A program made the translations under genes and the position numbers. 64,000 bases of DNA from Streptacidiphilus jiangxiensis (GTDB lineage: Bacteria; Actinomycetota; Actinomycetes; Streptomycetales; Streptomycetaceae), in assembly GCF_900109465.1 (NCBI RefSeq), contig NZ_FOAZ01000029.1:1-64000 (forward strand), in the 5' to 3' direction. This document shows positions 1 to 12,204 of the stretch, piece after piece; position 1 is the stretch's first letter, and the number at the start of each line of letters is the position of its first letter. The notes beneath the pieces were generated by a model, which searched no databases, was not told where the DNA came from, and saw only the letters and a program-made list of their open reading frames with translations.

Positions 1-214
1 TGTCGCGCACCAGCTGCGCGATCGGCGCGTACGCCGACGTGGTCACCTCCCCCGCGACGTGGACCTGACCGGTGGTGATCAGCGTCTCGACGGCGACACG
101 CGAGGACGGGTCGTCCTTCAGCAGGGCGTCGAGGATGGTGTCGCTGATCTGGTCAGCGATCTTGTCCGGGTGACCTTCGGTCACGGACTCGGAGGTGAAC
201 AGGCGGCGAGACAC
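1..214 (-). CDS. metK: S-adenosylmethionine synthetase, N-terminal part (cut by window edge)
   Basis: Makes S-adenosylmethionine from methionine and ATP in the cytoplasm. Only the first 71 codons are present; the gene runs off the left edge. The start is a GTG at 214, giving a protein that begins [20 protein letters not shown]; the conserved GHPDK segment (residues 14-18, His15 and Asp17 being ATP and metal contacts in the family) is intact. An AGGGAG ribosome binding site lies 7-12 bases upstream and supports this start. The next gene upstream is coaBC, same strand, 189 bases away. The family match is certain from the N-terminus alone; the missing C-terminus cannot be judged. Confidence 0.95.
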   Translation of the reverse strand, partial: MSRRLFTSESVTEGHPDKIADQISDTILDALLKDDPSSRVAVETLITTGQVHVAGEVTTSAYAPIAQLVRD

Positions 215-403
215 AGCGCTCCCTGGGTTGCAGCGGCTGCTGACTGAACCGGTCGGGCGGGATTGCCCGGCGATCCGGAAAGACTTGGAGAACTACTGTC
301 CGGAGTGTAACGAACAAGGCGCGAGATGCGTCCATTCAGTCTCATGTTGTGGATCACCTTTCGGCCACCGGACCTGGCCGAGGTGCTCCCCCACCCTGCG
401 CCG

Positions 404-1612
404 TCAGGCCAGACGGGCGGCCACCAGGTCCCACAGCAGGTCGGCCAGGGCGGCCTTCGGGCCGTACGGGACGGGCGTTTCGGAGCCGTCCGCGCCCAGC
501 ACCACGGCCTCGTTGTTGGCGCTGCCGAAGGCCCGGTCCTCGCCGACCTCGTTGACGACCAGCAGGTCGCACTTCTTCCGGGCCAGCTTGGCCCGTCCGT
601 TGACGAGGGCGTCGTTGGTCTCGGCGGCGAAGCCGACCACGATCTGGCCCGGGCGCTGCCGCTCGGCGGAGATCTCGGCCAGCACGTCGGGGTTGCGGAC
701 CAGCTCGACGGCGGGCGGCTCCACTCCGTCGACCTTCTTGATCTTCTGCGTCGCGAAGGTCGCCGGACGGAAGTCCGCCACGGCGGCCGCCATCACGACC
801 GCGTCGGCGGTCGCCGTGGCGGTGAGCACCGCCTGCCGCAGCTCCAGCGCGGTGCCGACCCGGACCACGTCCACCCCGGCCGGGTCCGGCAGCTCGGTGT
901 TGGCGGCGACCAGGGTGACCTTGGCGCCGCGCGCCGCCGCGACGGCGGCGATGGCGTAGCCCTGGCGGCCGGAGGAGATGTTGCCGAGGAAGCGCACCGG
1001 GTCCAGCGGCTCCCGGGTGCCACCGGCCGAGACGACCACGTGGCGGCCGGCCAGGTCGGTGGCTGTGACGTCCGGGCCGCGGTCCAGCACCCGGCGGCAC
1101 AACTCGAAGATCGCCTCCGGCTCGGGGAAGCGGCCCTTGCCGGTGTCGACGCCGGTCAGCCGGCCCACGGCGGGCTCGATGACGACGGCACCGCGGCGGC
1201 GCAGCGTGGCGACGTTCTCCTGGGTGGCCGGATGCTCCCACATCTCGGTGTGCATCGCGGGGGCGAAGACGACCGGACAGCGGGCGGTGAGCAGCGTGTT
1301 GGTCAGCAGGTCGTCGGCCAGGCCGTGCGCGGCCTTTGCGAGCATGTCGGCGGTGGCGGGGGCGACGACCACCAGGTCCGCCTGCTGGCCGATCCGCACG
1401 TGCGGCACCTCGTGCACGCTCTCCCACACCTCGGTGGAGACCGGCTGGCCGGAGAGCGCGGACCAGGTCGCCGCACCGACGAAGTGCAGCGCCGACTCGG
1501 TCGGCACCACCCGCACCGAGTGGCCGGACTCGGTGAAGCGCCGCAGCAGCTCGCACGCCTTGTAGGCGGCGATCCCGCCGCTGACCCCGAGGACCACGTT
1601 CTTACCGGACAC
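404..1612 (-). CDS. coaBC: Bifunctional phosphopantothenoylcysteine decarboxylase/phosphopantothenate-cysteine ligase
   Basis: Catalyses two consecutive steps of coenzyme A synthesis: ligation of cysteine to phosphopantothenate (CoaB, C-terminal half) and FMN-dependent decarboxylation (CoaC, N-terminal half). The 402-residue product has the HFCD flavoprotein signatures GGIAAYK (residues 12-18), His71 as the likely catalytic histidine, and PAMHTEMW (118-125). The CoaB half starts near residue 185 with the GGT-E-DPVR-N-SSG nucleotide-binding block and ends with a KKCDLLVVNEV segment. It sits between rpoZ and metK, as is usual in streptomycetes. An intrinsic terminator between rpoZ and coaBC suggests that coaBC is at least partly transcribed from its own promoter. 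Confidence 0.95.
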   Translation of the reverse strand: MSGKNVVLGVSGGIAAYKACELLRRFTESGHSVRVVPTESALHFVGAATWSALSGQPVSTEVWESVHEVPHVRIGQQADLVVVAPATADMLAKAAHGLADDLLTNTLLTARCPVVFAPAMHTEMWEHPATQENVATLRRRGAVVIEPAVGRLTGVDTGKGRFPEPEAIFELCRRVLDRGPDVTATDLAGRHVVVSAGGTREPLDPVRFLGNISSGRQGYAIAAVAAARGAKVTLVAANTELPDPAGVDVVRVGTALELRQAVLTATATADAVVMAAAVADFRPATFATQKIKKVDGVEPPAVELVRNPDVLAEISAERQRPGQIVVGFAAETNDALVNGRAKLARKKCDLLVVNEVGEDRAFGSANNEAVVLGADGSETPVPYGPKAALADLLWDLVAARLA

Positions 1613-1673
1613 CCCGACCCACTCCGATCAACGCATGCGACGACGACGGACGACACATAGACGGACGACACAC

Positions 1674-1720
1674 AAGAAAAACGCCGCGGAGCGTCGGGTT
1701 GATCCGACGTTCCGCGGCGT
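1674..1720 (-). terminator. Rho-independent terminator after rpoZ
   Basis: On the minus strand the DNA reads as two nested arms, ACGCCGCGGA and CGTCGG, paired across a short loop and followed directly by TTTTTC. The outer stem is 10 bp (1681-1690 with 1711-1720). The run of T residues is unusual for this GC content and makes this the clearest intrinsic terminator in the window. It separates rpoZ from coaBC. Confidence 0.9.
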
Positions 1721-1744
1721 CCAAGCCCATGGGCCCGGCTCCGA

Positions 1745-2014
1745 CTACTGCGGCGCCTCGATGGCCTCGGCGGTGAGCATACCGGCGTTGATCTCGCGCA
1801 GCGCGATCGACAGCGGCTTCTCGTGCACGTGGGTGTCGACGAGCGGGCCGACGTACTCCAGCAGGCCCTCGCCCAGCTGGGAGTAGTAGGCGTTGATCTG
1901 ACGCGCGCGCTTGGCCGCGTAGATCACCAGGCTGTACTTGGAGTCGGTGGCCTCGAGCAGCTCATCGATCGGCGGGTTGATGATGCCTTCGGGCGCTGTC
2001 ATCGAAGAGGACAC
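1745..2014 (-). CDS. rpoZ: DNA-directed RNA polymerase omega subunit
   Basis: Small RNA polymerase subunit that helps fold and attach beta-prime. The 89-residue product begins [20 protein letters not shown] and contains the omega core with the AAKRARQIN motif, at the length usual for streptomycetes. A second ATG lies four codons downstream; the upstream one is preferred because family members start with a similar short serine run. The neighbours gmk (upstream) and coaBC (downstream) are the conserved context of this gene. Confidence 0.95.
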   Translation of the reverse strand: MSSSMTAPEGIINPPIDELLEATDSKYSLVIYAAKRARQINAYYSQLGEGLLEYVGPLVDTHVHEKPLSIALREINAGMLTAEAIEAPQ

Positions 2015-2047
2015 GCGGGAACCTTCCGAACGAAAGAAGAAAAAAGA

Positions 2048-2605
2048 TCAGACTACGCGCATCAAGGCTAGCAGCTCGGCCGCTACATCCTCGACGGAGG
2101 TGTTGACAAGGGTCGTGTCGAACTCGGCCTCGGCCGCCAGCTCGACCCGCGCCGTCGCCAGCCGCTCCGCGATGACCTCCGTGGACTCGGTGCCGCGGCC
2201 GGTGAGGCGGCGGACCAGCTCGTCCCAGGACGGGGGCGCGAGGAAGACGAGCTGCGCCTCCGGCATGGACTCGCGCACCTGGCGCGCGCCCTGCAGGTCG
2301 ATCTCCAGCAGGACGGGCTCGCCCGACTCCAGCCGGCGCAGCACCTCCGCGCGCGGGGTGCCGTAGCGGTTGCCGGCGAAGGTCGCCCACTCCAGCAGCT
2401 CGCCGTTGGCGACGAGCTTGTCGAACTGGTCGTCGTCGACGAAGTGGTACTGGACGCCGTGCTGCTCCCCGGGCCGCGGCTTGCGGGTGGTGCAGGAGAC
2501 GGAGAGCCAGACCTCCGGGTGTGCCTTGCGCATATGAGCGACGACCGTGCTCTTGCCGACCCCGGAGGGGCCGGAGAGCACGGTCAGCCGCGGACGTTCA
2601 CTCAT
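2048..2605 (-). CDS. gmk: Guanylate kinase
   Basis: Phosphorylates GMP to GDP with ATP. The P-loop GPSGVGKS is at residues 12-19, followed by the GMP-binding region ([11 protein letters not shown], then YHFV) and the lid. I start at the ATG at 2605 ([12 protein letters not shown]); an in-frame GTG at 2644 would add 13 residues, and homologues have a variable N-terminus, so this choice is moderate. The gene lies between mihF and rpoZ; both the order and the strand are those of the standard actinobacterial cluster. Confidence 0.95.
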   Translation of the reverse strand: MSERPRLTVLSGPSGVGKSTVVAHMRKAHPEVWLSVSCTTRKPRPGEQHGVQYHFVDDDQFDKLVANGELLEWATFAGNRYGTPRAEVLRRLESGEPVLLEIDLQGARQVRESMPEAQLVFLAPPSWDELVRRLTGRGTESTEVIAERLATARVELAAEAEFDTTLVNTSVEDVAAELLALMRVV

Positions 2606-2665
2606 GTACCGATTATCCAGGAACCGGGAGGGTTCTCGAACCACCGGCGGACAGGAGCGGGTGGA

Positions 2666-2989
2666 TCAGGAGACCGCGCCGCCGAACTCGCGCTCGAGCG
2701 AGGCGATCTGGTTCGTGCCCAGGCCGCGGACACGACGCGACTCGGAGATGCCGAGACGCTCCATGATCTGCTTGGCCCGGACCTTGCCGACACCCGGCAG
2801 GGACTCCAGCAGGGCGGAGACCTTCATCTTGCCGATGACGTCGTTCTCCTGGCCCGCCTTGATGACCTCGTGCAGGGAGGCGCCGCTGTGCTTGAGCCGG
2901 TTCTTGATCTCGGCGCGCTCCCGGCGAGCCTCAGCTGCCTTGGCGAGCGCAGCCGTGCGCTGCTCAGGGGTAAGGGGCGGAAGTGCCAC
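2666..2989 (-). CDS. mihF: Integration host factor, actinobacterial type (sIHF/mIHF)
   Basis: Nucleoid-associated protein that binds and bends DNA and is needed for normal sporulation and antibiotic production in streptomycetes. The 107-residue product has a basic N-terminal helix, the conserved NRLKHSGASLHEVI segment and the C-terminal helix-hairpin-helix-like LPGVGKVRAKQIMERLGI. I start at the GTG at 2989 because GAGGTGA is correctly spaced upstream and the resulting length equals that of the Streptomyces coelicolor protein; a GTG at 2998 would add three residues. It lies between pyrF and gmk. Confidence 0.95.
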   Translation of the reverse strand: MALPPLTPEQRTAALAKAAEARRERAEIKNRLKHSGASLHEVIKAGQENDVIGKMKVSALLESLPGVGKVRAKQIMERLGISESRRVRGLGTNQIASLEREFGGAVS

Positions 2990-3232
2990 GCCGTTCACCT
3001 CAGTACTTCGAATGAATGGAACAGGACTTAGTGCCAGGTCAGAGGGGGAGGGGACTCCCGAACTGAACCTATGGCCCGGACCCTACCGCTGTTCAGGCCT
3101 TTCGTCAGGGAAAAGAGCAGAAAAGTCCTGCTCAGGACCGCTTCCAGGTCGATCGGTGCGGATTTTTCGGCACAAAACGGAACGGACGGCGAACACGCAG
3201 CTCAGCGCCCTCACCGCCCGTTCACGACATCT

Positions 3233-4063
3233 TCACGCCGGAACGGCCGCGCGGATCTCCTCGACGAAGCGCTCCGCGGCGTCCCGCAGCGCCTGGACCG
3301 AGGGGCCGTGCTTGAGCACGTCGCGCGACACGCTCGGCACGACGTTGCGCGCGGCCGCGCCGAAGACCCGCGGGATGTCCGCCATGGTCGCCCCCTGGGC
3401 CCCCACGCCCGGCGCCAGCAGGGGGCCGTTGATCATGAGGTCCGCCTCGTCCACGTCACTCAGCGTCGCGCCGACCACGGCGCCGAAGGAGCCGAGCGGC
3501 TGCGCGCCCGCGTTCTCGGCGGCCAGCTGGTCCAGGATCGACTGCGCCACCGTCCGCCCCTGCGCGCCCACCGCGCGCTGCACGGAGGCGCCCTCGGGGT
3601 TGGAGGTCAGCGCGAGCGCGAACAGGCCGCAGCCGTTCTTGCGGGCCAGGTCCACGGCCGGCTGGAGGGAGCCGAAGCCCAGGTAGGGCGAGACCGTCAG
3701 CGCGTCGGAGAAGAGCGGGCTGGACTCGGCGAGGAAGGCCTCCGAGTAGGCGGCCATGGTCGAGCCGATGTCGCCGCGCTTGGCGTCCATGACCACCAGC
3801 GCGCCGGCGGCACGGGCCTCGGCGACGGACTGCTCCAGCACGGCCACGCCGCGGCTGCCGAAGCGCTCGAAGAAGGCCGCCTGCGGCTTCAGCACGGCGA
3901 CGCGGTCGGCCAGCGCCTCCACGACGGTCCGCGAGAAGCGCTCCAGACCGGCCGCGTCGTCGCCCAGCCCCCAGGCGCTCAGCAGCGCGGCGTGCGGGTC
4001 GATGCCCACGCACAGCTGGCCGCGGTCGTCCATGGCCTGGCGCAGCCGGGCTCCGAAGGTCAT
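3233..4063 (-). CDS. pyrF: Orotidine 5'-phosphate decarboxylase
   Basis: Last step of UMP synthesis: decarboxylation of OMP. The 276-residue product carries the catalytic block DAKRGDIG at residues 93-100 and is the longer type 2 form usual in actinobacteria. The start ATG at 4063 has an AGAGAT-like site just upstream. It is the last gene of the pyrimidine operon, 29 bases after the class 1B pyrD. The adjoining region 2990-3232 holds no gene and presumably carries the mihF promoter. Confidence 0.95.
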   Translation of the reverse strand: MTFGARLRQAMDDRGQLCVGIDPHAALLSAWGLGDDAAGLERFSRTVVEALADRVAVLKPQAAFFERFGSRGVAVLEQSVAEARAAGALVVMDAKRGDIGSTMAAYSEAFLAESSPLFSDALTVSPYLGFGSLQPAVDLARKNGCGLFALALTSNPEGASVQRAVGAQGRTVAQSILDQLAAENAGAQPLGSFGAVVGATLSDVDEADLMINGPLLAPGVGAQGATMADIPRVFGAAARNVVPSVSRDVLKHGPSVQALRDAAERFVEEIRAAVPA

Positions 4064-4092
4064 CTCTGGTTCCTCGTCTTTCAGCGGTTCGT

Positions 4093-5061
4093 TCAGTGGT
4101 GATGGGCCAGGCCGACGGCGTCCGTCAGCTTGGCGAAGCCGCGCACGGCGAGGGCCTCGCGCAGCTCGTCCAGGACGCGCAGCGGCGCCGTGGGGTCGTT
4201 GAAGATCGCGGTGCCGACCGCGACACCGGAGGCGCCCGCGAGGACGAACTCCAGCGCGTCGCGCCCGGTGCGGATGCCGCCCATGCCGAGGATCGGCACG
4301 GAGGCGAACTGCCCGGCTCGCATCGCGGCGTGCACCTCGTAGACGCAGCGGACCGCGACGGGGCGGATCGCCGGGCCGGAGAGCCCGCCGCTCGCTGTGC
4401 CACCACTTGGGGCCAGGTGCGGGCGCAGGGTGTCGGTGTCGATGACGACGCCGAGCAGGGTGTTGATCATCGACAGGCCGTCGGCACCGGCGCGGACGCA
4501 GGCCATGGCCACGTCGGTGACCGAGGTGACGTCGGGCGTGAGCTTGGCGTAGACCGGCAGCGCCGGATCGGCGACCTCGCGGACCGCCGCGACCACGTCG
4601 TGGGAGGTGGCCGGGTTGGCGGCGAAGACCAGGCCGCGGTTGTCCACGTTCGGGCAGGAGATGTTGACCTCCAGCCCCACCACACCCGGCTGCCCGTTCA
4701 GGGCCCGCGCGCACTCGGCGAACTCCTCGACCCGCTCCCCCGCGATCGAGACCAGCACCCGGGCGCCGCGCTCGGCCAGCCACGGCAGCTCGTGCTCGAC
4801 GAAGTGCTCGATCCCCGAGCCCTGCAGGCCGATGCCGTTGAGCATGCCGCTCGGCGTCTCCGCCATCCGCGGCGTGGCCCGGCCGGAGCGCGGGTACGGC
4901 ATGATCGTCTTGGTGGTGATCGAGCCCAGCTCCGCCAGCGGCAGGAACTTGGCCAGCTCGCGCCCGTAGCCGGCGCAGCCGGAGGCCGTGGTCACCGGGT
5001 TGGGCAGCGTGCCGGACCCGAAGGGCGCGGTCAGGTCCACGGACGCGGGGTCGATGCTCAT
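4093..5061 (-). CDS. pyrD: Dihydroorotate dehydrogenase, class 1B catalytic subunit
   Basis: Oxidises dihydroorotate to orotate using FMN and passes electrons to the PyrK subunit and NAD+. The class is shown by the active-site segment NISCPN (residues 133-138) with a catalytic cysteine, where quinone-dependent class 2 enzymes have serine. The start at 5061 (MSIDPASVDL) has a GGGAGGG ribosome binding site; one base separates it from the pyrK stop, so the two subunits are translationally coupled. A second DHODH, of class 2, lies just upstream of pyrK in the same operon, which is unusual. Confidence 0.93.
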   Translation of the reverse strand: MSIDPASVDLTAPFGSGTLPNPVTTASGCAGYGRELAKFLPLAELGSITTKTIMPYPRSGRATPRMAETPSGMLNGIGLQGSGIEHFVEHELPWLAERGARVLVSIAGERVEEFAECARALNGQPGVVGLEVNISCPNVDNRGLVFAANPATSHDVVAAVREVADPALPVYAKLTPDVTSVTDVAMACVRAGADGLSMINTLLGVVIDTDTLRPHLAPSGGTASGGLSGPAIRPVAVRCVYEVHAAMRAGQFASVPILGMGGIRTGRDALEFVLAGASGVAVGTAIFNDPTAPLRVLDELREALAVRGFAKLTDAVGLAHHH

Positions 5062-5062
5062 G

Positions 5063-5914
5063 TCACAGCCCTCCCATGGCCGCGGCGCCCTCAAGGTCGG
5101 CCGGGACGCTGCCGATGTCGTCCCAGCGCACCCGCGACCCGTCGAAGCACGGCCCGTCCACGCAGGAACGCACGAAACGGCTCTCCCCGTCGTCTCCCAC
5201 GACCGGCAGCACGCAGGTCATGCAGACGCCCACACCGCAGGCCATCGTCTCCTCCACGGCGGTGAAGCAGCGCACGCTTTCCCGGCTGCACACCTCGGCG
5301 ACCGCGCGCAGCATGCTCCTCGGCCCGGAGGCGTAGACGACGCGCGCCTCTATGGCCCGCATCGCCTCCGTCAGTGGCAGGGTGACCTGCCCCCTTATCC
5401 CGAAAGTGCCGTCGTCCGTGGTCACCAGCACGTCCGGGGTCAACGCCTTGGCGTGCTCGACGCCGAAGAGCCGTTCCGCGGTCGAGGCGCCGAGGATGAA
5501 CCCGACCGACCCTCCCTGCTCCACGATCCGGTCCGCAAGCCCGAAGAGCGGGGATCCGCCGTAACCGACGCCCACCAGCAAGGCGGAGGCCGGCGCCGTC
5601 GGGACCGAGTACGAGGTGCCGAGCGGCGCCACGACGTCCACCGTGTCGCCGACCCGCTGCCGGGCGAGCGCCCGGGTCCCGGGCCCGACCTCGGCAAGGA
5701 CGATCTCGATCGTCTCCGCCGCCGGGTCGGCACGGTGGATGAAGAACGGCCTGCGCAGCAGCAGCGAACCGTCCGCGCGGTCCACGGCGAGCGCGGCGAA
5801 GTGACCGGGCAGAACGCGTTCCGCGATCCCCTCCGCCTGCAGCACGAGCCGGTGGTAGGCACCCACCGGAGACAGCTCCACGATCTCGGCCTGCCGTTGC
5901 ACCGGGTGCGCCAT
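5063..5914 (-). CDS. pyrK: Dihydroorotate dehydrogenase electron transfer subunit
   Basis: FAD and [2Fe-2S] protein that takes electrons from class 1B PyrD to NAD+. The 283-residue product has the ferredoxin-reductase fold (RRPFFIH for FAD binding, GVGYGGSPLF for the nucleotide) and a C-terminal cluster motif ETMACGVGVCMTC followed by a fourth cysteine in RSCVDGPC. The start ATG at 5914 (MAHPVQRQ) matches the domain start; the open frame extends further upstream but that part looks like non-coding read-through. It lies between the two pyrD genes. Confidence 0.92.
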   Translation of the reverse strand: MAHPVQRQAEIVELSPVGAYHRLVLQAEGIAERVLPGHFAALAVDRADGSLLLRRPFFIHRADPAAETIEIVLAEVGPGTRALARQRVGDTVDVVAPLGTSYSVPTAPASALLVGVGYGGSPLFGLADRIVEQGGSVGFILGASTAERLFGVEHAKALTPDVLVTTDDGTFGIRGQVTLPLTEAMRAIEARVVYASGPRSMLRAVAEVCSRESVRCFTAVEETMACGVGVCMTCVLPVVGDDGESRFVRSCVDGPCFDGSRVRWDDIGSVPADLEGAAAMGGL

Positions 5915-5952
5915 CGTGCCTGCTCGCCTCTCAGTCGGAGCCCGTGGTTCGG

Positions 5953-7053
5953 TCAGCGGCGGGCAGCAGCGCCGACCGCGTCCCCCAGGGTCGCATACGG
6001 GCTGGCCGCCAGCAGGGACGAAAGTCCCCTGTGGATGCGACGGCACCAGAACGGACCCTCGTAGATGAAGGCCGAGTAGCCCTGCACGAGCGACGCCCCG
6101 GCGAGGATGCGCTGCCAGGCGTCCTCGGCGGTCTCGATGCCACCCACGGCGACGAGCGTGATCTGCCCCTCGGTGCGCGCGTACAGCCGCTCCAGCACCT
6201 CGTTGGCACGGGCCTTGAGGGGAGCCCCGGAGAGGCCGCCGGCGCCGATGCCCGCCACCTTGGCGGCGTCGGAGCGCAGGCCCTCGCGGCCGATGGTGGT
6301 GTTGGTGGCGATGATCCCGTCGAGCCGGAGCTCCAGCGCGAGGTCCGCGACCGCGTCCACGTCGGCGTCGGCGAGGTCGGGCGCGATCTTCACCAGCAGC
6401 GGGATGTGGCCGGTGGTCGCATGGGCGTCGAGCGTCTCCCTGACCGCGCTGAGCAGCGGGCGCAGCTGGTCCACGGCCTGGAGGTTGCGCAGGCCGGGGG
6501 TGTTCGGCGAGCTGACGTTGACGACGAAGTAGTCGGCGTGACGCGCGAGTCGCTCGGTCGAGGTGACGTAGTCGGCCACGGCCTCGGCCTCGGGGACGAC
6601 CTTGGTCTTGCCGATGTTGACGCCGACGATCGCCTTCGACGGCTTCGGCCGCGCGGCGAGGCGCGCCGCGACGGCGGCGGAACCCTCGTTGTTGAAGCCC
6701 ATCCGGTTGATCAGCGCGCGGTCCTCGATCAGGCGGAAGAGCCGCGGGGTGGGGTTCCCCGGCTGCGCCTGGGCGGTGACGGTCCCGATCTCGACGTAGT
6801 CGAACCCGAGCATCGTCAGCCCGTCGATCCCGACGGCGTTCTTGTCGAACCCGGCGGCGAGCCCGAAGGGGCCCGGCAGGTCCAGGCCCAGGGCCTTGGT
6901 GCGGAGCTTGGGGTCCTGGGGCGCGAGCACGGCCGCGACGAGGTTCCGCAGCCCGGGGACGGAGGCGGCCAGCCGGATCCAGAAGAACGCAAGGTGGTGC
7001 GCCTTCTCGGGGTCAAGCCGCTTGAAGACGAGGTTGAAGAAGAGCTTGTACAA
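5953..7053 (-). CDS. pyrD: Dihydroorotate dehydrogenase, class 2 (quinone-dependent)
   Basis: Membrane-associated DHODH that passes electrons to the quinone pool. The 366-residue product has the N-terminal helical extension typical of class 2, the FMN segment [10 protein letters not shown], and the active-site loop [11 protein letters not shown] (from residue 179) with catalytic serine. Translation seems to start at a TTG at 7053 with AAGGTCAGG upstream. It is separated from carB by 93 bases that hold a large inverted repeat. Having this and the class 1B PyrD/PyrK pair in one operon is a real redundancy, not a frame artefact: both products are complete. Confidence 0.93.
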   Translation of the reverse strand: MYKLFFNLVFKRLDPEKAHHLAFFWIRLAASVPGLRNLVAAVLAPQDPKLRTKALGLDLPGPFGLAAGFDKNAVGIDGLTMLGFDYVEIGTVTAQAQPGNPTPRLFRLIEDRALINRMGFNNEGSAAVAARLAARPKPSKAIVGVNIGKTKVVPEAEAVADYVTSTERLARHADYFVVNVSSPNTPGLRNLQAVDQLRPLLSAVRETLDAHATTGHIPLLVKIAPDLADADVDAVADLALELRLDGIIATNTTIGREGLRSDAAKVAGIGAGGLSGAPLKARANEVLERLYARTEGQITLVAVGGIETAEDAWQRILAGASLVQGYSAFIYEGPFWCRRIHRGLSSLLAASPYATLGDAVGAAARR

Positions 7054-7083
7054 AGAAACCTGACCTTAGGTTGCAACCACCTA

Positions 7084-7140
7084 GGGGCGCGGGGAACTGC
7101 GCGAGAACCACCTACGGTCCGCACGCGCTCCCCGCGCCCC
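7084..7140. repeat. Dispersed inverted repeat, copy 1 (between carB and pyrD)
   Basis: Arms GGGGCGCGGGGA (7084-7095) and TCCCCGCGCCCC (7129-7140) are perfect 12-bp inverted repeats. The left side continues as ACTGCGCGAGAACCAC, which is nearly the same as the arms at 42091 and 48486. In the RNA of the pyr operon it would form a strong hairpin between carB and pyrD and could reduce read-through. Confidence 0.8.
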
Positions 7141-7146
7141 AACCCC

Positions 7147-10444
<3,298 letters not shown>

Positions 10445-10452
<8 letters not shown>

Positions 10453-11605
10453 GCTGGCCCTCCAACAGGGAAACGAAGCGGTCGAACAGGTACGCGGCGT
10501 CGTGCGGACCGGCCGCCGCCTCGGGGTGGTACTGGACGCTGAACGCGGGCTGGTCCAGGCACTGCAGGCCCTCGACCACGTCGTCGTTCAGGCAGACGTG
10601 CGAGACCTCCACGCGGCCGAACGGCGTCTCGGAGACGCGGTCGAGCGGCGCGTCCACGGCGAAGCCGTGGTTGTGCGCGGTGACCTCGACCTTGCCGGTG
10701 GTGCGGTCCTGCACCGGCTGGTTGATGCCGCGGTGGCCGTACTTCAGCTTGTAGGTGCCGAAGCCGAGCGCGCGGCCGAGCAGCTGGTTGCCGAAGCAGA
10801 TGCCGAAGAACGGCGTCCTGCGGCCCAGCACCTCGCGCAGCACGGCCACCTGGCCGTCGGCGGTGGCCGGGTCGCCGGGGCCGTTGGAGAAGAAGACACC
10901 GTCGGGGTTGACGGCGTAGACGTCCTCGGCGGTGGCGTTGGCGGGCAGCACGTGCACCTCGATGCCGCGCTCGGCCATCCGGTGCGGGGTCATGCCCTTG
11001 ATGCCCAGGTCGAGAGCCGCGACCGTGAAGCGCTTCTCCCCTATCGCCGGGACCACGTAGGCGGCGTCGGTGGCGACCTCGCCGCACAGGTCCGCGCCCT
11101 CCATCTGCGGGGCCTGGCGGACGCGCTCCAGCATCGTCGCGTCGTCGGCCAGCGCCGCGCCGGAGAAGATGCCGGCGCGCATGGCGCCCGCCTCACGCAG
11201 GTGGCGGGTCAGCGCGCGGGTGTCGATGCCGCTGATGCCGACGATGCCCTGCGCCTGCAGCTCCTCGTCCAGCGAGCGGGTGGCGCGCCAGTTGGAGGAG
11301 ATCCGGCTGGGGTCGCGCACGACGTAGCCGGCGACCCAGATCCGGGAGCTCTCCGGATCCTCGTCGTTGACGCCGGTGTTGCCGATCTGCGGGGCCGTCA
11401 TGGCCACGATCTGGCGGTGGTACGACGGGTCGGTCAGGGTCTCCTGGTAGCCCGTCATGCCGGTGTTGAACACGGCCTCACCGAAGGTCTCGCCGACGGC
11501 GCCGTAGGCCTGACCGCGGAAGATGCGGCCGTCCTCCAGGACGTAGGCGGCAGGAGTGCGCTCGCGGCGTCGGGTGGTCGTGATGGATGCCGGTGCGGTC
11601 ATCAT
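10445..11605 (-). CDS. carA: Carbamoyl-phosphate synthase, small (glutaminase) subunit
   Basis: Hydrolyses glutamine and channels ammonia to CarB. The 386-residue product has the CarA N-terminal domain ([16 protein letters not shown]) and a class I glutamine amidotransferase domain with catalytic Cys270 (FFGICFGNQ), His360 and Glu362 (QYHPEA). Two ATG codons in tandem, at 11605 and 11602, could start it; both overlap the stop of the upstream membrane protein gene. Confidence 0.97.
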
Positions 11606-12204
11606 GCGCCTTCCACGTTCTCGTCGTTCTTCGAATCGTTCGTACGGGTCACCTTGTCGTGTGCCGTGATCAGCACCTCGATCGCGGTGACCCAGTTGTC
11701 GTGCTCGCTGGACCGGTCGGCGCGGAAGCCGGAGTCGAGCTGCTGGTCGCCGAGCTGCCAGGTGATCACCAGCAGGCCGCCCTCGGGGAAGACCTTGCCG
11801 GCGATGCCCTTGTCCAGGCGGGCGCCGCGCAGGTCGGCGACCGGGACGAAGAAGCTCTGCGAGGCGGGACGGACCACCTTCAGTCCCTCGGCGCTGAGGG
11901 TCAGCTCGACAAGGCTGCGCTCGCCGAGACGGTGGGCGGCGACCCGGTCGAGCCAGTTGCCGGCGGTCGTGGAACCGACGTAGCGGCCCTCGGACTCCAG
12001 GATCGGCTCGGTCGTCCGCGACGGCACGGCGGCCGGCTCGGGCAGACCGGACTGGACGGTCTTGCGCCAGTTCCAGCCCTGTCGCATCAGCCAGTAGACG
12101 AGCGCGATGACCAGCAGGATGCCGATGACCCAGCCGACCAGGTCGCCCGCATGGGTGACCGGCGCCGAGTGGGGGGCCTCAGCGAGAAGCTGTGTGAGTC
12201 TCAT
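11602..12204 (-). CDS. Conserved membrane-anchored protein of the pyr operon
   Basis: Function unknown. The 200-residue product has one clear transmembrane helix near residues 22-42 ([17 protein letters not shown]) and a soluble cytoplasmic-looking domain of beta-rich character behind it ([19 protein letters not shown], then [15 protein letters not shown]), which may be a PH-like fold; that is only an impression. A protein of this kind sits between pyrC and carA in streptomycete pyr operons. It overlaps pyrC by 4 bases and carA by 3-4 bases, so it is tightly coupled to both. A role in anchoring or regulating the pathway is a guess. Confidence 0.85.
   Translation of the reverse strand: MRLTQLLAEAPHSAPVTHAGDLVGWVIGILLVIALVYWLMRQGWNWRKTVQSGLPEPAAVPSRTTEPILESEGRYVGSTTAGNWLDRVAAHRLGERSLVELTLSAEGLKVVRPASQSFFVPVADLRGARLDKGIAGKVFPEGGLLVITWQLGDQQLDSGFRADRSSEHDNWVTAIEVLITAHDKVTRTNDSKNDENVEGA

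Noticed and set aside
215-403. A SAM riboswitch upstream of metK
   Set aside because: I could not draw any known SAM aptamer core in 215-403; only a weak possible promoter is there.
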